A stretch of 64,000 bases of DNA from Streptomyces sp. JJ66 (GTDB lineage Bacteria; Actinomycetota; Actinomycetes; Streptomycetales; Streptomycetaceae), in the NCBI RefSeq assembly GCF_019303495.1, contig NZ_JAEVFI010000002.1, forward strand, positions 159,398 to 223,397, written 5' to 3'. Numbering within the stretch: position 1 is the stretch's first letter; the number at the start of each line of letters is the position of its first letter. A model generated the notes under the pieces. That model was given only the letters and a program-made list of their open reading frames with translations, made no database searches and had not been told where the DNA came from. Below, in pieces: positions 18,355 to 27,427 of this stretch. A program made the position numbers and the translations under genes.

Positions 18355-20247
18355 GTGAGCGACACGCAGTCCCAGATCGAGAACCGGCCGCCCTCCGTGG
18401 CGACGCTCTTCCTGGAGCGCATCGAATCAACCCCGGACGGTGAAGCCTACCGCTACCCCGTCCCCTCGGCTGCGGGAACCGGGCCCGAAGAGTGGCGCTC
18501 CTACTCCTGGGCCCAGGCCGCCGAGCGGGTCTTCGCCATCGCGGCCGGGTTGCTGGACCTGGGGGTGGAGGCCGAGCAGCGGGTGGCCATCGCGTCCAAC
18601 ACCCGGGTTGACTGGATTCTGTGCGACCTGGGCATCCTGTGCGCGGGTGCCGCCACCACCACGGTGTACCCGAGCACCAACGTGGAGGAGACGGCGTACA
18701 TCCTCGCCGACTCCGACAGCCGCGTCCTGATCGCCGAGGACGCCACCCAGCTGGCCAAGGCGCGCGAGTGCCGGGCGGAGCTGCCGGAGCTGAGGCACGT
18801 GATCGTCATCGACCCGGCGGGCGAAACGCTCACCGACGCCTCCGACCCGCAGGGCTGGGTGCTGACGCTGGACGAGCTGATCCAGCGCGGCAAGGCGTAC
18901 CTGGAGCAGCATCCCGAGGCGGTCAAGGAGCGCGTGGCCGCGCTGCGTCCCGACCAGCTCGCCACTCTCATCTACACCTCCGGCACCACCGGCAAGCCCA
19001 AGGGCGTGCGGCTGGCGCACGACAACTGGTCGTACATGGCCAAGTCGATCGCCGAGCAGGGCCTGGTGGAGAAGGAAGACGTGCAGTACTTGTGGCTGCC
19101 GCTGGCGCACGTCTTCGGCAAGGTGCTCACCGCCGGACAGATCGAGGTAGGCCACGTCACCGCCGTTGACGGACGCGTGGACAAGATCATCGAGAACCTG
19201 CCGGTGGTGCAGCCGACCTACATGGCCGCCGTGCCGCGCATCTTCGAGAAGGTCTACAACGGTGTCGCGGCCAAGGCCCGGGCGGGCGGCGGCGCCAAGT
19301 ACAAGATCTTCCAGTGGGCCTCCGAGGTCGCCCGCGAGTACGGCCGGGTGACCCAGGACAACTACCGGCGCACCGGCACCGCGTCCGCACCGACGGGCCT
19401 GAAGCTCAAGCACGCCGTCGCCGACAAACTCGTCTACAGCAAGCTGCGCGAGGCGTTCGGCGGGCGGCTGCGGGCCTGCGTCTCCGGTTCCGCCGCGCTC
19501 GCCCCCGACATCGGCTACTTCTTCTCCGGCGCCGGCATTCACATCCTGGAGGGCTACGGGCTCACCGAGTCCAGCGCCGCCAGCTTCTGCAACCCCGGCG
19601 AGGGCTACCGCACCGGCACCGTCGGCAAGCCGCTGCCCGGCTGCGAGGTGCGCATCGCCGAGGACGGCGAGATCCTGCTGCGCGGCCCGGGCATCATGCA
19701 GGGCTACCACGGGCTGCCGGAGAAGACGGCCGAGGTCCTGGAATCGGACGGCTGGTTCCACACCGGCGACATCGGCGAACTGTCCGACGACGGCTACCTG
19801 CGTATCACCGACCGCAAGAAGGACATGTTCAAGACCTCCGGCGGCAAGTACGTCGCCCCGGCGGAGGTCGAGGGCCGGTTCAAGGCCGTCTGCCCGTATG
19901 TCTCCTCCATCCTGGTGCACGGCGCGGACCGCAACTACTGCACCGCGCTCATCGCACTCGACGAGGCCGCGATCATGGGCTGGGCGGGTGACCACGGGCT
20001 CGGCGGCAAGAGCTACGCCGACGTCGTCACCTCCCCCGAGGTGCGGGAGCTGATCGGCGGCTACGTCGAGAAGCTCAACGCCGGGCTGCAGCGCTGGCAG
20101 ACGATCAAGCAGTTCCGCATCCTGCCGCGCGACCTGGACATCGAGCACGGCGAGCTGACCCCGAGCCTGAAGCTCAAGCGCCCGGTGGTGGAGCGGGAGT
20201 TCGGCCACCTGCTGGAGGAGATGTACGCGGGCACGCGCGAACAGTGA
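18355..20247 (+). CDS. Long-chain acyl-CoA synthetase (FadD-type)
   Basis: 630 residues of the ANL superfamily. The AMP-binding signature YTSGTTGKPKGV lies near residue 206. Later core motifs are GYGLTESSA, the WFHTGDIGE hinge region and ITDRKKDMFKTSGGKYVAP, which holds the hinge and catalytic region. It activates fatty acids to acyl-CoA with ATP and CoA. GTG 18355 is preceded by GGAGGA. A long perfect hairpin 50 bases after the stop ends the transcript. The chain length cannot be told; long-chain is inferred from overall similarity to FadD15-like enzymes. Confidence 0.92.
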   Translation: MSDTQSQIENRPPSVATLFLERIESTPDGEAYRYPVPSAAGTGPEEWRSYSWAQAAERVFAIAAGLLDLGVEAEQRVAIASNTRVDWILCDLGILCAGAATTTVYPSTNVEETAYILADSDSRVLIAEDATQLAKARECRAELPELRHVIVIDPAGETLTDASDPQGWVLTLDELIQRGKAYLEQHPEAVKERVAALRPDQLATLIYTSGTTGKPKGVRLAHDNWSYMAKSIAEQGLVEKEDVQYLWLPLAHVFGKVLTAGQIEVGHVTAVDGRVDKIIENLPVVQPTYMAAVPRIFEKVYNGVAAKARAGGGAKYKIFQWASEVAREYGRVTQDNYRRTGTASAPTGLKLKHAVADKLVYSKLREAFGGRLRACVSGSAALAPDIGYFFSGAGIHILEGYGLTESSAASFCNPGEGYRTGTVGKPLPGCEVRIAEDGEILLRGPGIMQGYHGLPEKTAEVLESDGWFHTGDIGELSDDGYLRITDRKKDMFKTSGGKYVAPAEVEGRFKAVCPYVSSILVHGADRNYCTALIALDEAAIMGWAGDHGLGGKSYADVVTSPEVRELIGGYVEKLNAGLQRWQTIKQFRILPRDLDIEHGELTPSLKLKRPVVEREFGHLLEEMYAGTREQ

Positions 20248-20298
20248 CCGCCTGACGCGGGCGGAGGCGGGGCCGCCCGGCCCGCGTCTCCGGTTGCC

Positions 20299-20335
20299 CC
20301 CGAGAGCCCGGAACCGATGTTTCCGGGCTCTCGGG
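20299..20335. terminator. Perfect 15-bp hairpin after fadD
   Basis: CCCGAGAGCCCGGAA and its exact complement flank a seven-base loop (CCGATGT). It sits between the convergent fadD and the PNPOx-like gene, so it can serve both strands. Confidence 0.88.
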
Positions 20336-20366
20336 TGTGCTGCGGCCGGTGACTCGCAGCCGGGCC

Positions 20367-20831
20367 TCACACCAGCCAGGCGCCGTCCCGCATCAGCAGC
20401 CGCCCCTTCAGCTCGTTCTCCTCGCGCCAGGCGCGCACCGTGCGCGGGCGGCAGCGGAAGAACAGCCAGCGCTCTTCCCCGCGCGGGTCCCAGCCGCCGG
20501 TGCGCGCCGCGAACGCCGCGCCCTCCTCATCCCCCAGGTCGCCGCTCTCGACGGCTTCCGCCACCGCCTCGATCAGGACGACGTCGCGCGTGTGCCCGAG
20601 GCCCAGCGTGACCAGGCCGTCTCCGTGCAGCAAGTTGAGCGCCGTGGGATTGGTGCGCCGGGTGCACAGCAGCAGGGCGCCGCCGACGTAGGCGAACGAG
20701 AGCGGGACCATGCAGGGCACGCCGTCCGCCGACGCGGTGGCCACCCACAGATCGATGTCGTGCTCCAGCCGCTCCAGCACGTCCCGCTTGCGCTGCTCCT
20801 GACCGCGTACCGGTGGGGGTGTGATCGCCAT
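20367..20831 (-). CDS. Pyridoxamine 5'-phosphate oxidase-like flavin/F420-binding protein
   Basis: 154 residues of the split-barrel PNPOx-like fold: RLEHDIDLWVATASADGVPCMVPLSFAYVGGALLLCT is the usual first half. In actinobacteria such small members often use FMN, FAD or F420 in place of PNP oxidase chemistry. No substrate can be named. It is isolated, with the fadD terminator downstream and an 83-base gap to the next gene upstream. The ATG start fits the usual length. Confidence 0.8.
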   Translation of the reverse strand: MAITPPPVRGQEQRKRDVLERLEHDIDLWVATASADGVPCMVPLSFAYVGGALLLCTRRTNPTALNLLHGDGLVTLGLGHTRDVVLIEAVAEAVESGDLGDEEGAAFAARTGGWDPRGEERWLFFRCRPRTVRAWREENELKGRLLMRDGAWLV

Positions 20832-20914
20832 GCCCGGAGGCTAACCACCGCTCCCGCACGGGACATCGGGCGCGGGACGTAGGCCCGGGGGCTGAGGCGG
20901 GTGCGGTTTCGGGG

Positions 20915-21160
20915 TCAGTCGCGTTCGAGCCAGCCGTCGCGGGCGGTGGCGAGGGCGTCGAGGCGGGTGGGGTCGTAGCGGGCGTCCGGGTCCTCCACGA
21001 CGACGAGCCACTGGGCGTCTTCGGCGTCGTCCTCACCAGCGAGGGCGTCGCGGACCACCTGGGGTTCGCGGGGCAGGGCGAGGCGGTCGGTTAGTTCCTC
21101 GGCCAGTTCCTCGGCGCTGTCCCGGTCGGGCAGCACCAGCACGTGGTGTCCGTCGTTCAC
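20915..21160 (-). CDS. Small acidic hypothetical protein
   Basis: 81 residues, strongly acidic (many Asp and Glu), beginning MNDGHHVLVLPDRDSAEELAEEL. It has one beta-like stretch (WLVVVEDPDA) and no membrane segment, Cys pair or known motif. It stands alone downstream of holA on the same strand, 60 bases after the holA stop. Codon use (third-position GC) is as in the neighbours. I do not recognise the family. The coding call rests on length, codon pattern and a fit in the gap. Confidence 0.65.
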   Translation of the reverse strand: MNDGHHVLVLPDRDSAEELAEELTDRLALPREPQVVRDALAGEDDAEDAQWLVVVEDPDARYDPTRLDALATARDGWLERD

Positions 21161-21220
21161 GGGGCCATTGTGCCCGGTGGGCCGGGGTGGGCGTGGGCGC
21201 GGCCCCGGCCGGAGCCGCGC

Positions 21221-22225
21221 CTACCGCGAGCGGGCGGCGCGGGCGATCGTCACCACTGCCTTTTCCAGCGCGTAGCCCGGATCGTAGGCGGCGCCCTTGA
21301 CGGCGGCGTCCGCCTCGGCGACCGCGCGCAGGGCCGCGGCCACACCGTCCGGGCTCCAGCCGCGCAGCTGCTGGCGCACGCGGTCCACCTTCCACGGCGG
21401 CATGCCCAGTTCCCGGGCCAGGTCCGCGGGACGCATGCCGCCCGGGGCGGAGGCGAGCTTGCCGATCGCGCGAACGCCCTGAGCGAGCGCGCTGGTGACG
21501 AGCACCGGGGCGACGCCCGTGGCCAGCGCCCAGCGCAGCGTCTCCAGCGCCTCCGCGGCCCGCCCTTCCACTGCCCGGTCAGCCACGGTGAAGCTGGACG
21601 CCTCCGCGCGGCCGGTGTAATAGCGGCCCACCACGGCCTCGTCGATCGTGCCGTCCACGTCGGCGGTGAGCTGGGCGCAGGCGGAGGCCAGCTCGCGCAG
21701 GTCGCTTCCGATGGCGTCCACGAGCGCCTGGCTGGCTTCGGGCGTCGCCGACCGGCCGTGCGCGCGGAACTCGGCACGGACGAACGCCAGCCGGTCAGCG
21801 GGCTTGGTCAGCTTGGCGCAGGCCACCTCGCGGGCGCCGAGCTTGCGCGCCGCGTCGAGCAGGCCCTTGCCCTTGGCGCCGCCAGCGTGTGCCAGCACCA
21901 GGATGATCTCTTCGGCCGGTGCGGCGAGGTAGGACTTGACGTCCTTGACCGTGTCCGCCGACAGGTCCTGCGCCTGCCGGACGACGACCACCTTGCGCTC
22001 GGCGAAGAGCGAGGGGCTGGTCAGCTCCGCGAGGGTGCCGGGCTGGAGCTGGGCGGGGAGGAGATCGCGCACGTCGGTGTCCGGGTCGGCCGCCCGGGCG
22101 GCGTCGGTCACCTCGCGGACGGCCCGGTCAACCAGCAGCTCCTCCTGTCCGACCAGCAGGCTGCACGGCGCCAGCGGGTCCTGCGCTGCGGACTTCTTCG
22201 CTTTCGGTGGCACGCCGCCCAGCAT
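21221..22225 (-). CDS. holA: DNA polymerase III subunit delta
   Basis: 334 residues from ATG 22225 (MLGGVPPKAKK). A GTG at 22213 or a start at 22243 is possible; no strong Shine-Dalgarno decides. The sequence shows the HolA pattern: PCSLLVGQEELLVDRAVREV, the AAA+-like domain without a working P-loop, LAHAGGAKGKGLLDAARKLGA, and the C-terminal collar domain (GMPPWKVDRVRQQLRGW). Delta opens the beta clamp in the clamp loader. The gene follows comEC by a short gap on the same strand, a classic holA-comEC arrangement. Confidence 0.92.
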   Translation of the reverse strand: MLGGVPPKAKKSAAQDPLAPCSLLVGQEELLVDRAVREVTDAARAADPDTDVRDLLPAQLQPGTLAELTSPSLFAERKVVVVRQAQDLSADTVKDVKSYLAAPAEEIILVLAHAGGAKGKGLLDAARKLGAREVACAKLTKPADRLAFVRAEFRAHGRSATPEASQALVDAIGSDLRELASACAQLTADVDGTIDEAVVGRYYTGRAEASSFTVADRAVEGRAAEALETLRWALATGVAPVLVTSALAQGVRAIGKLASAPGGMRPADLARELGMPPWKVDRVRQQLRGWSPDGVAAALRAVAEADAAVKGAAYDPGYALEKAVVTIARAARSR

Positions 22226-22268
22226 CCCACGCCGGGCTGACACCGGACCCGGTGCCCGCGCCCGGCGC

Positions 22269-24806
22269 TCACGAGCCGGACGCCGTCACGGCACCGGCGG
22301 CGTCAACGGCGAGGGCGCCGTGGGTGTCGGTGCGGAAGACCCGGGCGCCCCCGGCCCGCAGCGCGGCCAGCGTGGACGGGGCGGGGTGGCCGTAGTCGTT
22401 CCCCTCCCCGCAGCTGATGAGGGCGACGCGCGGACTCAGCCGGTCCAGCAGCGGCGGGTGCTGGTGGGCGGAGCCGTGGTGCGCGACCTTGAGGACGTCC
22501 ACCTGTGGCAGCGCCGGGTGCCGGGCCAGCAGGCGGCGCTGGGCGGCTGGTTCCAGATCGCCGGGAAGGAATACCGTCAGCCCGCCGGTGCGCAGCAGCA
22601 GCGTGACGCTGGCGTCGTTGGTGCCCAGGCCGGGCGCCCCGACCGGCGGCCACAGCACCTCCCAGCTCACCTGGCGGCCCCCCGCAGGGCCGAGGGCACG
22701 CCGCTCCCCCGGGTGTGCGGCCAGCAGCGGCACGCCCGCCCGCGCGGTGACGCGGCGGACGAAGGCTGCCTGCCCGCTGTCGTCGGAGCCGGTGGTGACC
22801 TGCACCGCGCCCACGGCCCGGCCCCGCAGCACACCGGGCAGCCCACGCACGTGGTCGGCGTGGTGGTGGGTGAGCAGGACGAGCGCGACCCGGTCGATAC
22901 CCAGGCGGCGCAAACAGGCGTCCATCAGCGCCGGGTCCGGGCCGGTGTCCACGACGACCGCCGTACCCGGGTCTGCTGCGAGCACCAGACCGTCACCCTG
23001 GCCCACGTCGCAGACAGCCAGCCGCCAGTTGGGCGGCGGCCAGCCGGTGAGCACCCGGGTGAGGGGCGCCGGACGCAGCAGCGCGAGGAGCAGGAGCAGG
23101 GCACCGGCGGCCGCCAGCCACGGCCGGGCCAGCGCCTGCCGTACGAGCGCCAGCACGGCCGACGTCGCCACGGCCAGCAGCGCGGCACCGGACCACCCGT
23201 CCGGCCAGCCCAGCTCGGCCCCGGGCAGCGCCGCACCGGTACGGGCGACCAGTGCGATCCAGCGGGCTGGCCAGCTGGCCAGCCACAGCAGGGCCTCGGC
23301 CACCGGTATCGCCGCCGGTGTCACCGCCAGTGCGGCCCAGCCCAGTACCGTCACCGGCGCGAGCGCCAGCTCGGCCGCCAGGTTGCACGGGATGCCGACC
23401 AGGCTGACCCGCGCCGCGAACACCGCCACCACGGGTGCGCACACCACCTGGGTGGCCGCCGCGACGGCCAGCGCCTCCGCCACCCGGCCCGGCACCCCGC
23501 GCTGACGCAGGGCACGGCTCCAGGGCGGCGCGATGGTCAGCAGCGACCCCGTGGCCAGGACCGACAGCAGGAACCCGAAGGAGCGCGCCAGTTCCGGGTC
23601 GTGCAGCACGAGCAGCAGCACGGCGGCGGCCAGCGCGGGCAGCAGCGAGCGGCGCCGTCCGGTGGCGATGGCCAGCAGCGTGAGGGCGCCGCAGACCGCC
23701 GCCCGCAGCACGCTCGGCCCGGGTCGGCACACGGTGACGAAGGCGAGGATCAGCCCGCTGCCGAGCACGGCGGTGACACGCAGCGGCAGTCCCAGCCGCC
23801 CGGCGAGACCACCGCGTTCGGCGTGCCCGGCGCGGCCAGGCGCGCCGATGAGCACGGCCAGCACGACCGCGAGCTGGCTGCCGCTGACGACGATCATGTG
23901 CGTCATGTCGGCGGCCTCCACCGCCCGCTCCAGCCCGGCCGGGATGCGGGAGCCGTCACCGATGATCAGCGCGGGCAGCAGGGCACGGGCGTCAGGGTGC
24001 AGCCCGTCCGTCGCCGCCCGAAGGTCCGCCCGCACCGCCCCGGCCCACCGGTGCACGGCGTTCGGCCCGTCGATCACCTGTGGCGGCGCGTCCCCGGCCG
24101 GACGCAGCACGGCGGTGAGCGTGCCGCCCTGGCCCGGCCGTGGCGGTGCGGCGCGAGCGGACAGCCGCAGCCGGGCGGAGGGCAGCAAGGCCAGCCACCG
24201 GCGCGGCTCATCAGCGGCGATGACGACCATCACCGGGTTGTCCACGGCCGTGACCCGCCCGTCGGAGCCGGTGACCCGGGTGGCGTCGGCGCGCAGCACC
24301 ACCGGACGCGGACCGCCGTCGGGGCGGGGCCGGGCCAGGATCGGATCAGCGGTGAGGGTGACCTCAACGGTGACGTGCCCGTACCGGTCAGCGGCCTCCG
24401 CCAGCGGCCCGGCCCCCACGGCGAGGGTGTGCAGCGACGCGACCGCGCCACCGGACGCCGCACACAGCAGGCTCAGCGCGACCGCGACGAGCACCCCACG
24501 CCGGGCCGGCCCAGGGCGGGCGCGCACCGCGAAGGCTCCCACGAGCAGGGCGGCCAGGCAGCAGACCACCACCCCGGAAAGGGCCGCGGACGACGGCGCG
24601 CCCAACGCCAGCGCCGCCGCCGCCCAGGCCGCCGCAGCAGGCGGCACCAGCCGCAGGTCCGGCGGACCGTCCTGGCGTGGGTGGGCGGACCCGAGGCGAT
24701 GCCCGGACGCCGCGTGCACCGGGGCCCGGACACGCACCGGCTCCGAAGCGGCACCGGCCGTGGCCTCGCCCGCGTGCGCCTGGTCCGGCGCGGGGTGGCC
24801 CCTCAT
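22269..24806 (-). CDS. comEC: ComEC/Rec2-family DNA uptake channel protein
   Basis: 845 residues. Two to three N-terminal membrane helices precede a DUF4131-type soluble part. The Competence domain (HMIVVSGSQLAVVLAVLIGA and many helices) follows, and a C-terminal metallo-beta-lactamase domain carries LLTHHHADHVRGLPG and HHGSAHQHPPLL. This is the full ComEC layout: a membrane channel for single-stranded DNA with a nuclease-like domain. Its ATG overlaps the comEA stop by four bases. Natural competence is not established in Streptomyces, so the physiological role is open. Length and motifs are normal. Confidence 0.93.
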   Translation of the reverse strand: MRGHPAPDQAHAGEATAGAASEPVRVRAPVHAASGHRLGSAHPRQDGPPDLRLVPPAAAAWAAAALALGAPSSAALSGVVVCCLAALLVGAFAVRARPGPARRGVLVAVALSLLCAASGGAVASLHTLAVGAGPLAEAADRYGHVTVEVTLTADPILARPRPDGGPRPVVLRADATRVTGSDGRVTAVDNPVMVVIAADEPRRWLALLPSARLRLSARAAPPRPGQGGTLTAVLRPAGDAPPQVIDGPNAVHRWAGAVRADLRAATDGLHPDARALLPALIIGDGSRIPAGLERAVEAADMTHMIVVSGSQLAVVLAVLIGAPGRAGHAERGGLAGRLGLPLRVTAVLGSGLILAFVTVCRPGPSVLRAAVCGALTLLAIATGRRRSLLPALAAAVLLLVLHDPELARSFGFLLSVLATGSLLTIAPPWSRALRQRGVPGRVAEALAVAAATQVVCAPVVAVFAARVSLVGIPCNLAAELALAPVTVLGWAALAVTPAAIPVAEALLWLASWPARWIALVARTGAALPGAELGWPDGWSGAALLAVATSAVLALVRQALARPWLAAAGALLLLLALLRPAPLTRVLTGWPPPNWRLAVCDVGQGDGLVLAADPGTAVVVDTGPDPALMDACLRRLGIDRVALVLLTHHHADHVRGLPGVLRGRAVGAVQVTTGSDDSGQAAFVRRVTARAGVPLLAAHPGERRALGPAGGRQVSWEVLWPPVGAPGLGTNDASVTLLLRTGGLTVFLPGDLEPAAQRRLLARHPALPQVDVLKVAHHGSAHQHPPLLDRLSPRVALISCGEGNDYGHPAPSTLAALRAGGARVFRTDTHGALAVDAAGAVTASGS

Positions 24807-26194
24807 GGCGTGACACGGGGTTCCAGGTCGGCGAACCGGCTGTCGCCGATCCCCCGCACGTCGCGAAGCTGGTCCACGGAGCGGAAGCCGCCCTGCTCGG
24901 TGCGGTGCTCGACGATCGCCTGGGCCAGCACGGGGCCGATCCCGGGAAGGGTCTCCAGCTGCTCGACCGTCGCACTGTTCAGGCTCACCCGCCCAGCCCC
25001 CGCCCTGCCGCCACCTGACACTCCGGCCCCAGGGCCAGGGCCAGGGCCAGGGCCAGGGCCAGGGGCGGGAGCCCCGGGTGGTGGAGTGACGCCCACAAGG
25101 AGATGTTCACCATCCGCCAGCACGCGGGCACGGTTCAGCGCGACGGTGTCGGTGCCCGGCTCGACGCCTCCGGCGGCCTTGAGCGCGTCGGCCACCCGGG
25201 ACCCGGCCGCGAGCCGGTGCACACCCGGCTCTCGTACCTTCCCGGCGACGTCCACCAGCACATGGCTCGCACGCGGTTCCGGGGACCCGCGCTGCTCCGG
25301 CACGGGCGGCGCGGCCGTCGTCGTCTGCCGGGCGGCAACCGCTGAGGGCGCGGCCACGGGTTCGGGTTGCCCGTCCCACACCTCGTAGGCGGCGAAGCCG
25401 GCGGCCACAAGGAGCAGGCCGAGCAGTGCCGCCAGGCTTCTGGGCTCCACGGCGCATCGGGTCTGCACCCACAGGCGGCCCCGCTCCCGCCACCCGAGCC
25501 GCTTCGGCCCGTGCTCGGCTGGCGGTGCCCCGGGCGGCTGCGGTGCGGCAGCGGGTAACGGCGTGCCGGTGGCCCGGGCGGAGGCGGGCCCACTGGTGCC
25601 GCCCGGCGCGCCCGCCCCCGGGGCTGGGCGGCGGGCCTGTGCCTGCGGTTCCTTCGGCTGACGCCGCGCGGCACGGCTGCGGCGCACGGCCGCGCGGGCT
25701 GCGGCGATCGCCGCCTCCCGCGCCAACGGGACCGCATCAGCGGTGGACTCGGGCAAACCGGCTGGCCCGCAGAGGACGGGTGGGCTGGGCGAGTCACGTT
25801 GCTCGGGCAGGCCGGAGGCCACGGGCGGGCCGTCTGACTCGGGCGAGCCAGGTGGCCCGGACAGCCCAGGTGGCCCGGACAGGCCAGGTGGCGCGGACAG
25901 GCCAGGTGGCGCGGACAGGCCAGGTGACTTGGGCGAATCAAGTGGTGCGGGCAGGCCGGAGGGCTCGGACGGGCCAGGTAGGCCGGACCGGCCGAGGGGC
26001 TCGGGTAGGCCCGGCGGTTCGGGCCAGGGCAGGGTCAGTTGTCCTGGCTGGGTGACGGGCGGCCGGTCGGCGAGCAGGGCGGCGGCGCGAGCGCGGGAGG
26101 CCGCGGAGCGGGCGGCCCCACGGCGGGTACGGGGGCGGGCCGCGCCGGTACGGCGTCCGGGGCCGGTCGTCTCGGTGCGGGTACGAGGAGTCAT
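24803..26194 (-). CDS. comEA: ComEA-like DNA-binding protein with a long proline-rich N-terminus
   Basis: 463 residues from ATG 26194. Order: basic Arg-rich N-terminus, a long Pro/Gly/Ser-rich region with PGLSGP-type repeats, one membrane helix (LAALLGLLLVAAGFAAYEVW), an SLBB-like domain (SHVLVDVAGKVREPGVHRL), a Pro-Gly linker and a C-terminal helix-hairpin-helix pair (LETLPGIGPVLAQAIVEHR, DVRGIGDSRF). ComEA binds double-stranded DNA outside the membrane and passes it to ComEC, encoded just downstream. Canonical ComEA is about 200 residues; here the cytoplasmic extension is unusually long. A GTG at 26281 would run through DnaA-like boxes and is not preferred. Confidence 0.88.
   Translation of the reverse strand: MTPRTRTETTGPGRRTGAARPRTRRGAARSAASRARAAALLADRPPVTQPGQLTLPWPEPPGLPEPLGRSGLPGPSEPSGLPAPLDSPKSPGLSAPPGLSAPPGLSGPPGLSGPPGSPESDGPPVASGLPEQRDSPSPPVLCGPAGLPESTADAVPLAREAAIAAARAAVRRSRAARRQPKEPQAQARRPAPGAGAPGGTSGPASARATGTPLPAAAPQPPGAPPAEHGPKRLGWRERGRLWVQTRCAVEPRSLAALLGLLLVAAGFAAYEVWDGQPEPVAAPSAVAARQTTTAAPPVPEQRGSPEPRASHVLVDVAGKVREPGVHRLAAGSRVADALKAAGGVEPGTDTVALNRARVLADGEHLLVGVTPPPGAPAPGPGPGPGPGPGAGVSGGGRAGAGRVSLNSATVEQLETLPGIGPVLAQAIVEHRTEQGGFRSVDQLRDVRGIGDSRFADLEPRVTP
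25028..25064. repeat. Six-base tandem repeat coding for a Pro-Gly linker in ComEA
   Basis: CCAGGG (or its rotation) repeats about six times. It codes for alternating Pro-Gly between the SLBB-like and helix-hairpin-helix domains. Because the period is a multiple of three, slippage would change linker length by two residues without a frameshift. Confidence 0.8.
25848..25937. repeat. 18-base tandem repeat in the ComEA N-terminal region
   Basis: Four close copies of an 18-base unit beginning CCAGGTGGC and a fifth diverged copy lie head to tail. They code for six-residue PGLSGP/PGLSAP units of the cytoplasmic proline-rich region. Copies differ at one or two positions. Confidence 0.85.
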
Positions 26195-26377
26195 GCGCCA
26201 GACGGTAGGGACCTTCGCGGCGGCTCGGGAAAACCCGTTGATTCCGGTGGACAACCCGCCAGTTGTGGATAACTCCGTCACTCATACGGGGAAATGACGG
26301 CCTCGCCGCACCCTGCTCCCGCCCCTGCCTTGCCGCGCCCCGCCTCCCCGCCGCGCCTTGCCTCGCCGCACCCTGCC
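26195..26377. promoter_or_regulatory. degV-comEA intergenic region with two DnaA-box-like sites
   Basis: On the minus strand TTATCCACA (26264-26272) is an exact DnaA box, and TTGTCCACC (26246-26254) differs by one base from the Streptomyces form TTGTCCACA. They are nine bases apart in the same orientation and in the locally AT-richest patch. The rest is C-rich sequence with short CCGCACCCTGC repeats (about 26307-26375) upstream of the degV stop. Confidence 0.55.
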
Positions 26378-27223
26378 TCAGCGCGCGCTGACCACCGTGG
26401 CCAGCAGCCCCGGCCCGGTGTGCGCGCCGATGACCGCGCCCACCTCGCTGACGTGCAGCTCACCCAGGCCCGGCAGCCGCTCCCGCAGCCTCTCAGCAAG
26501 CTGTTCGGCGCGCTCGGGGGCGGCGAGGTGGTGCACGGCGACGTCCACCGGAGCGCTGCCCGCCCGCGTCACCGCCAGCTCTTCCAGCCGGGCGATGGCC
26601 CGGCCAGCGGTGCGCACCTTCTCCAGCGGCCCGATCCGCCCGTCCGCCAGCTCCAGCAGCGGCTTCACGGCGAGCGCCGAGCCCAGCAGTGCCTGAGCCG
26701 CGCCGATCCGGCCGCCCCGGCGCAGGTAGTCCAGCGTGTCCACGTAGAAGAACGCCGAGGTCCCCTCGGCCCGCTTGCCCGCCGCCGCCACCGCGTCGTC
26801 CAGTGAGCTGCCCGCCTCCACCGCGGCGGCCGCGGCCAGCGCGCAGAAACCGAGCGCCATGCCGACCATCGCGGAGTCCACGACCCGCACCGGTACCGGC
26901 GCCTCGGCGGCGGCCAGCAGGGCGGCATCGTAGGTGCCGGAGAACTCGGCGGACAGGTGCAGCGAGACGATGGCGTCCGCCCCCTTCGCCACGGCCTCGC
27001 GGTAAGCGGTGGCGAAGGTCTGCGGGCTGGGGCGGGAGGTGGTCACCGGCCGGTGCTTGCGCAGCGCCTCGGTCAGCGCGCGGGCGGAGATCTCCGTGCC
27101 CTCCTCCAGCGGCGCGCCATCGACCACGACCGTCAGCGGCACCGAGGTGATGCGGTGCCGACGCAGCGCCTCCGGCGGGAGGTACGCCGTGGAGTCGGTG
27201 ATGATCGCGACGTGTCGTGCCAT
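26378..27223 (-). CDS. DegV family fatty-acid-binding protein
   Basis: 281 residues with the DegV pattern: HVAIITDSTAYLPPEALRRHRI at the N-terminus, TSRPSPQTFATAYREAVAKGADAIVSLHLSAEFSGTY, then VVDSAMVGMALGF. DegV/FakB proteins bind a fatty acid in a two-domain fold and, in firmicutes, present it to the kinase FakA. No FakA homologue is visible in this window, so the role here is open. The Ser of SLHLSAEFSGTY and the TSRPSP loop, which contact the carboxylate, are present. The gene lies upstream of comEA-comEC-holA on the same strand, an order common in Streptomyces. Confidence 0.9.
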   Translation of the reverse strand: MARHVAIITDSTAYLPPEALRRHRITSVPLTVVVDGAPLEEGTEISARALTEALRKHRPVTTSRPSPQTFATAYREAVAKGADAIVSLHLSAEFSGTYDAALLAAAEAPVPVRVVDSAMVGMALGFCALAAAAAVEAGSSLDDAVAAAGKRAEGTSAFFYVDTLDYLRRGGRIGAAQALLGSALAVKPLLELADGRIGPLEKVRTAGRAIARLEELAVTRAGSAPVDVAVHHLAAPERAEQLAERLRERLPGLGELHVSEVGAVIGAHTGPGLLATVVSAR

Positions 27224-27336
27224 GGCCCGGAGACTACTGGGTCCGCCTCACCCGGCCGAAGGCGCACGTCACGCGGCACGCACGCGGGACGCGGCCGCAG
27301 GAGGGCACGGGCGCGGCGGAACGACGCGCGGAGGCG

Positions 27337-27381
27337 CAGACTCACCGCCCCAGACTCACCGCCCAGACGCGCCGCCCAAAG
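27337..27381. repeat. Short tandem repeat in the degV upstream region
   Basis: CAGACTCACCGCCC occurs twice and then in a diverged third copy (CAGACGCGCCGCCC), with a period of about 15-16 bases. It lies between the degV start and the next gene's stop; no gene is called there (27224-27427). Confidence 0.6.
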
Positions 27382-27427
27382 GCGCAGGCTCCAGCGCGCG
27401 GACACGGCGGGCACAGCGCGCGGGAGG

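Noticed and set aside
21936..25388. A plus-strand open frame of 1150 codons opposite holA, comEC and comEA
   Set aside because: It is an antisense shadow of three well-supported genes. Its composition (Arg, Pro, Ser runs) and codon positions fit reverse reading of GC-rich coding DNA, and it matches no family.
26195..26281. Start of comEA at GTG 26281
   Set aside because: It would add 29 residues without family support, include a TTA codon and place the DnaA-like boxes inside the coding region.
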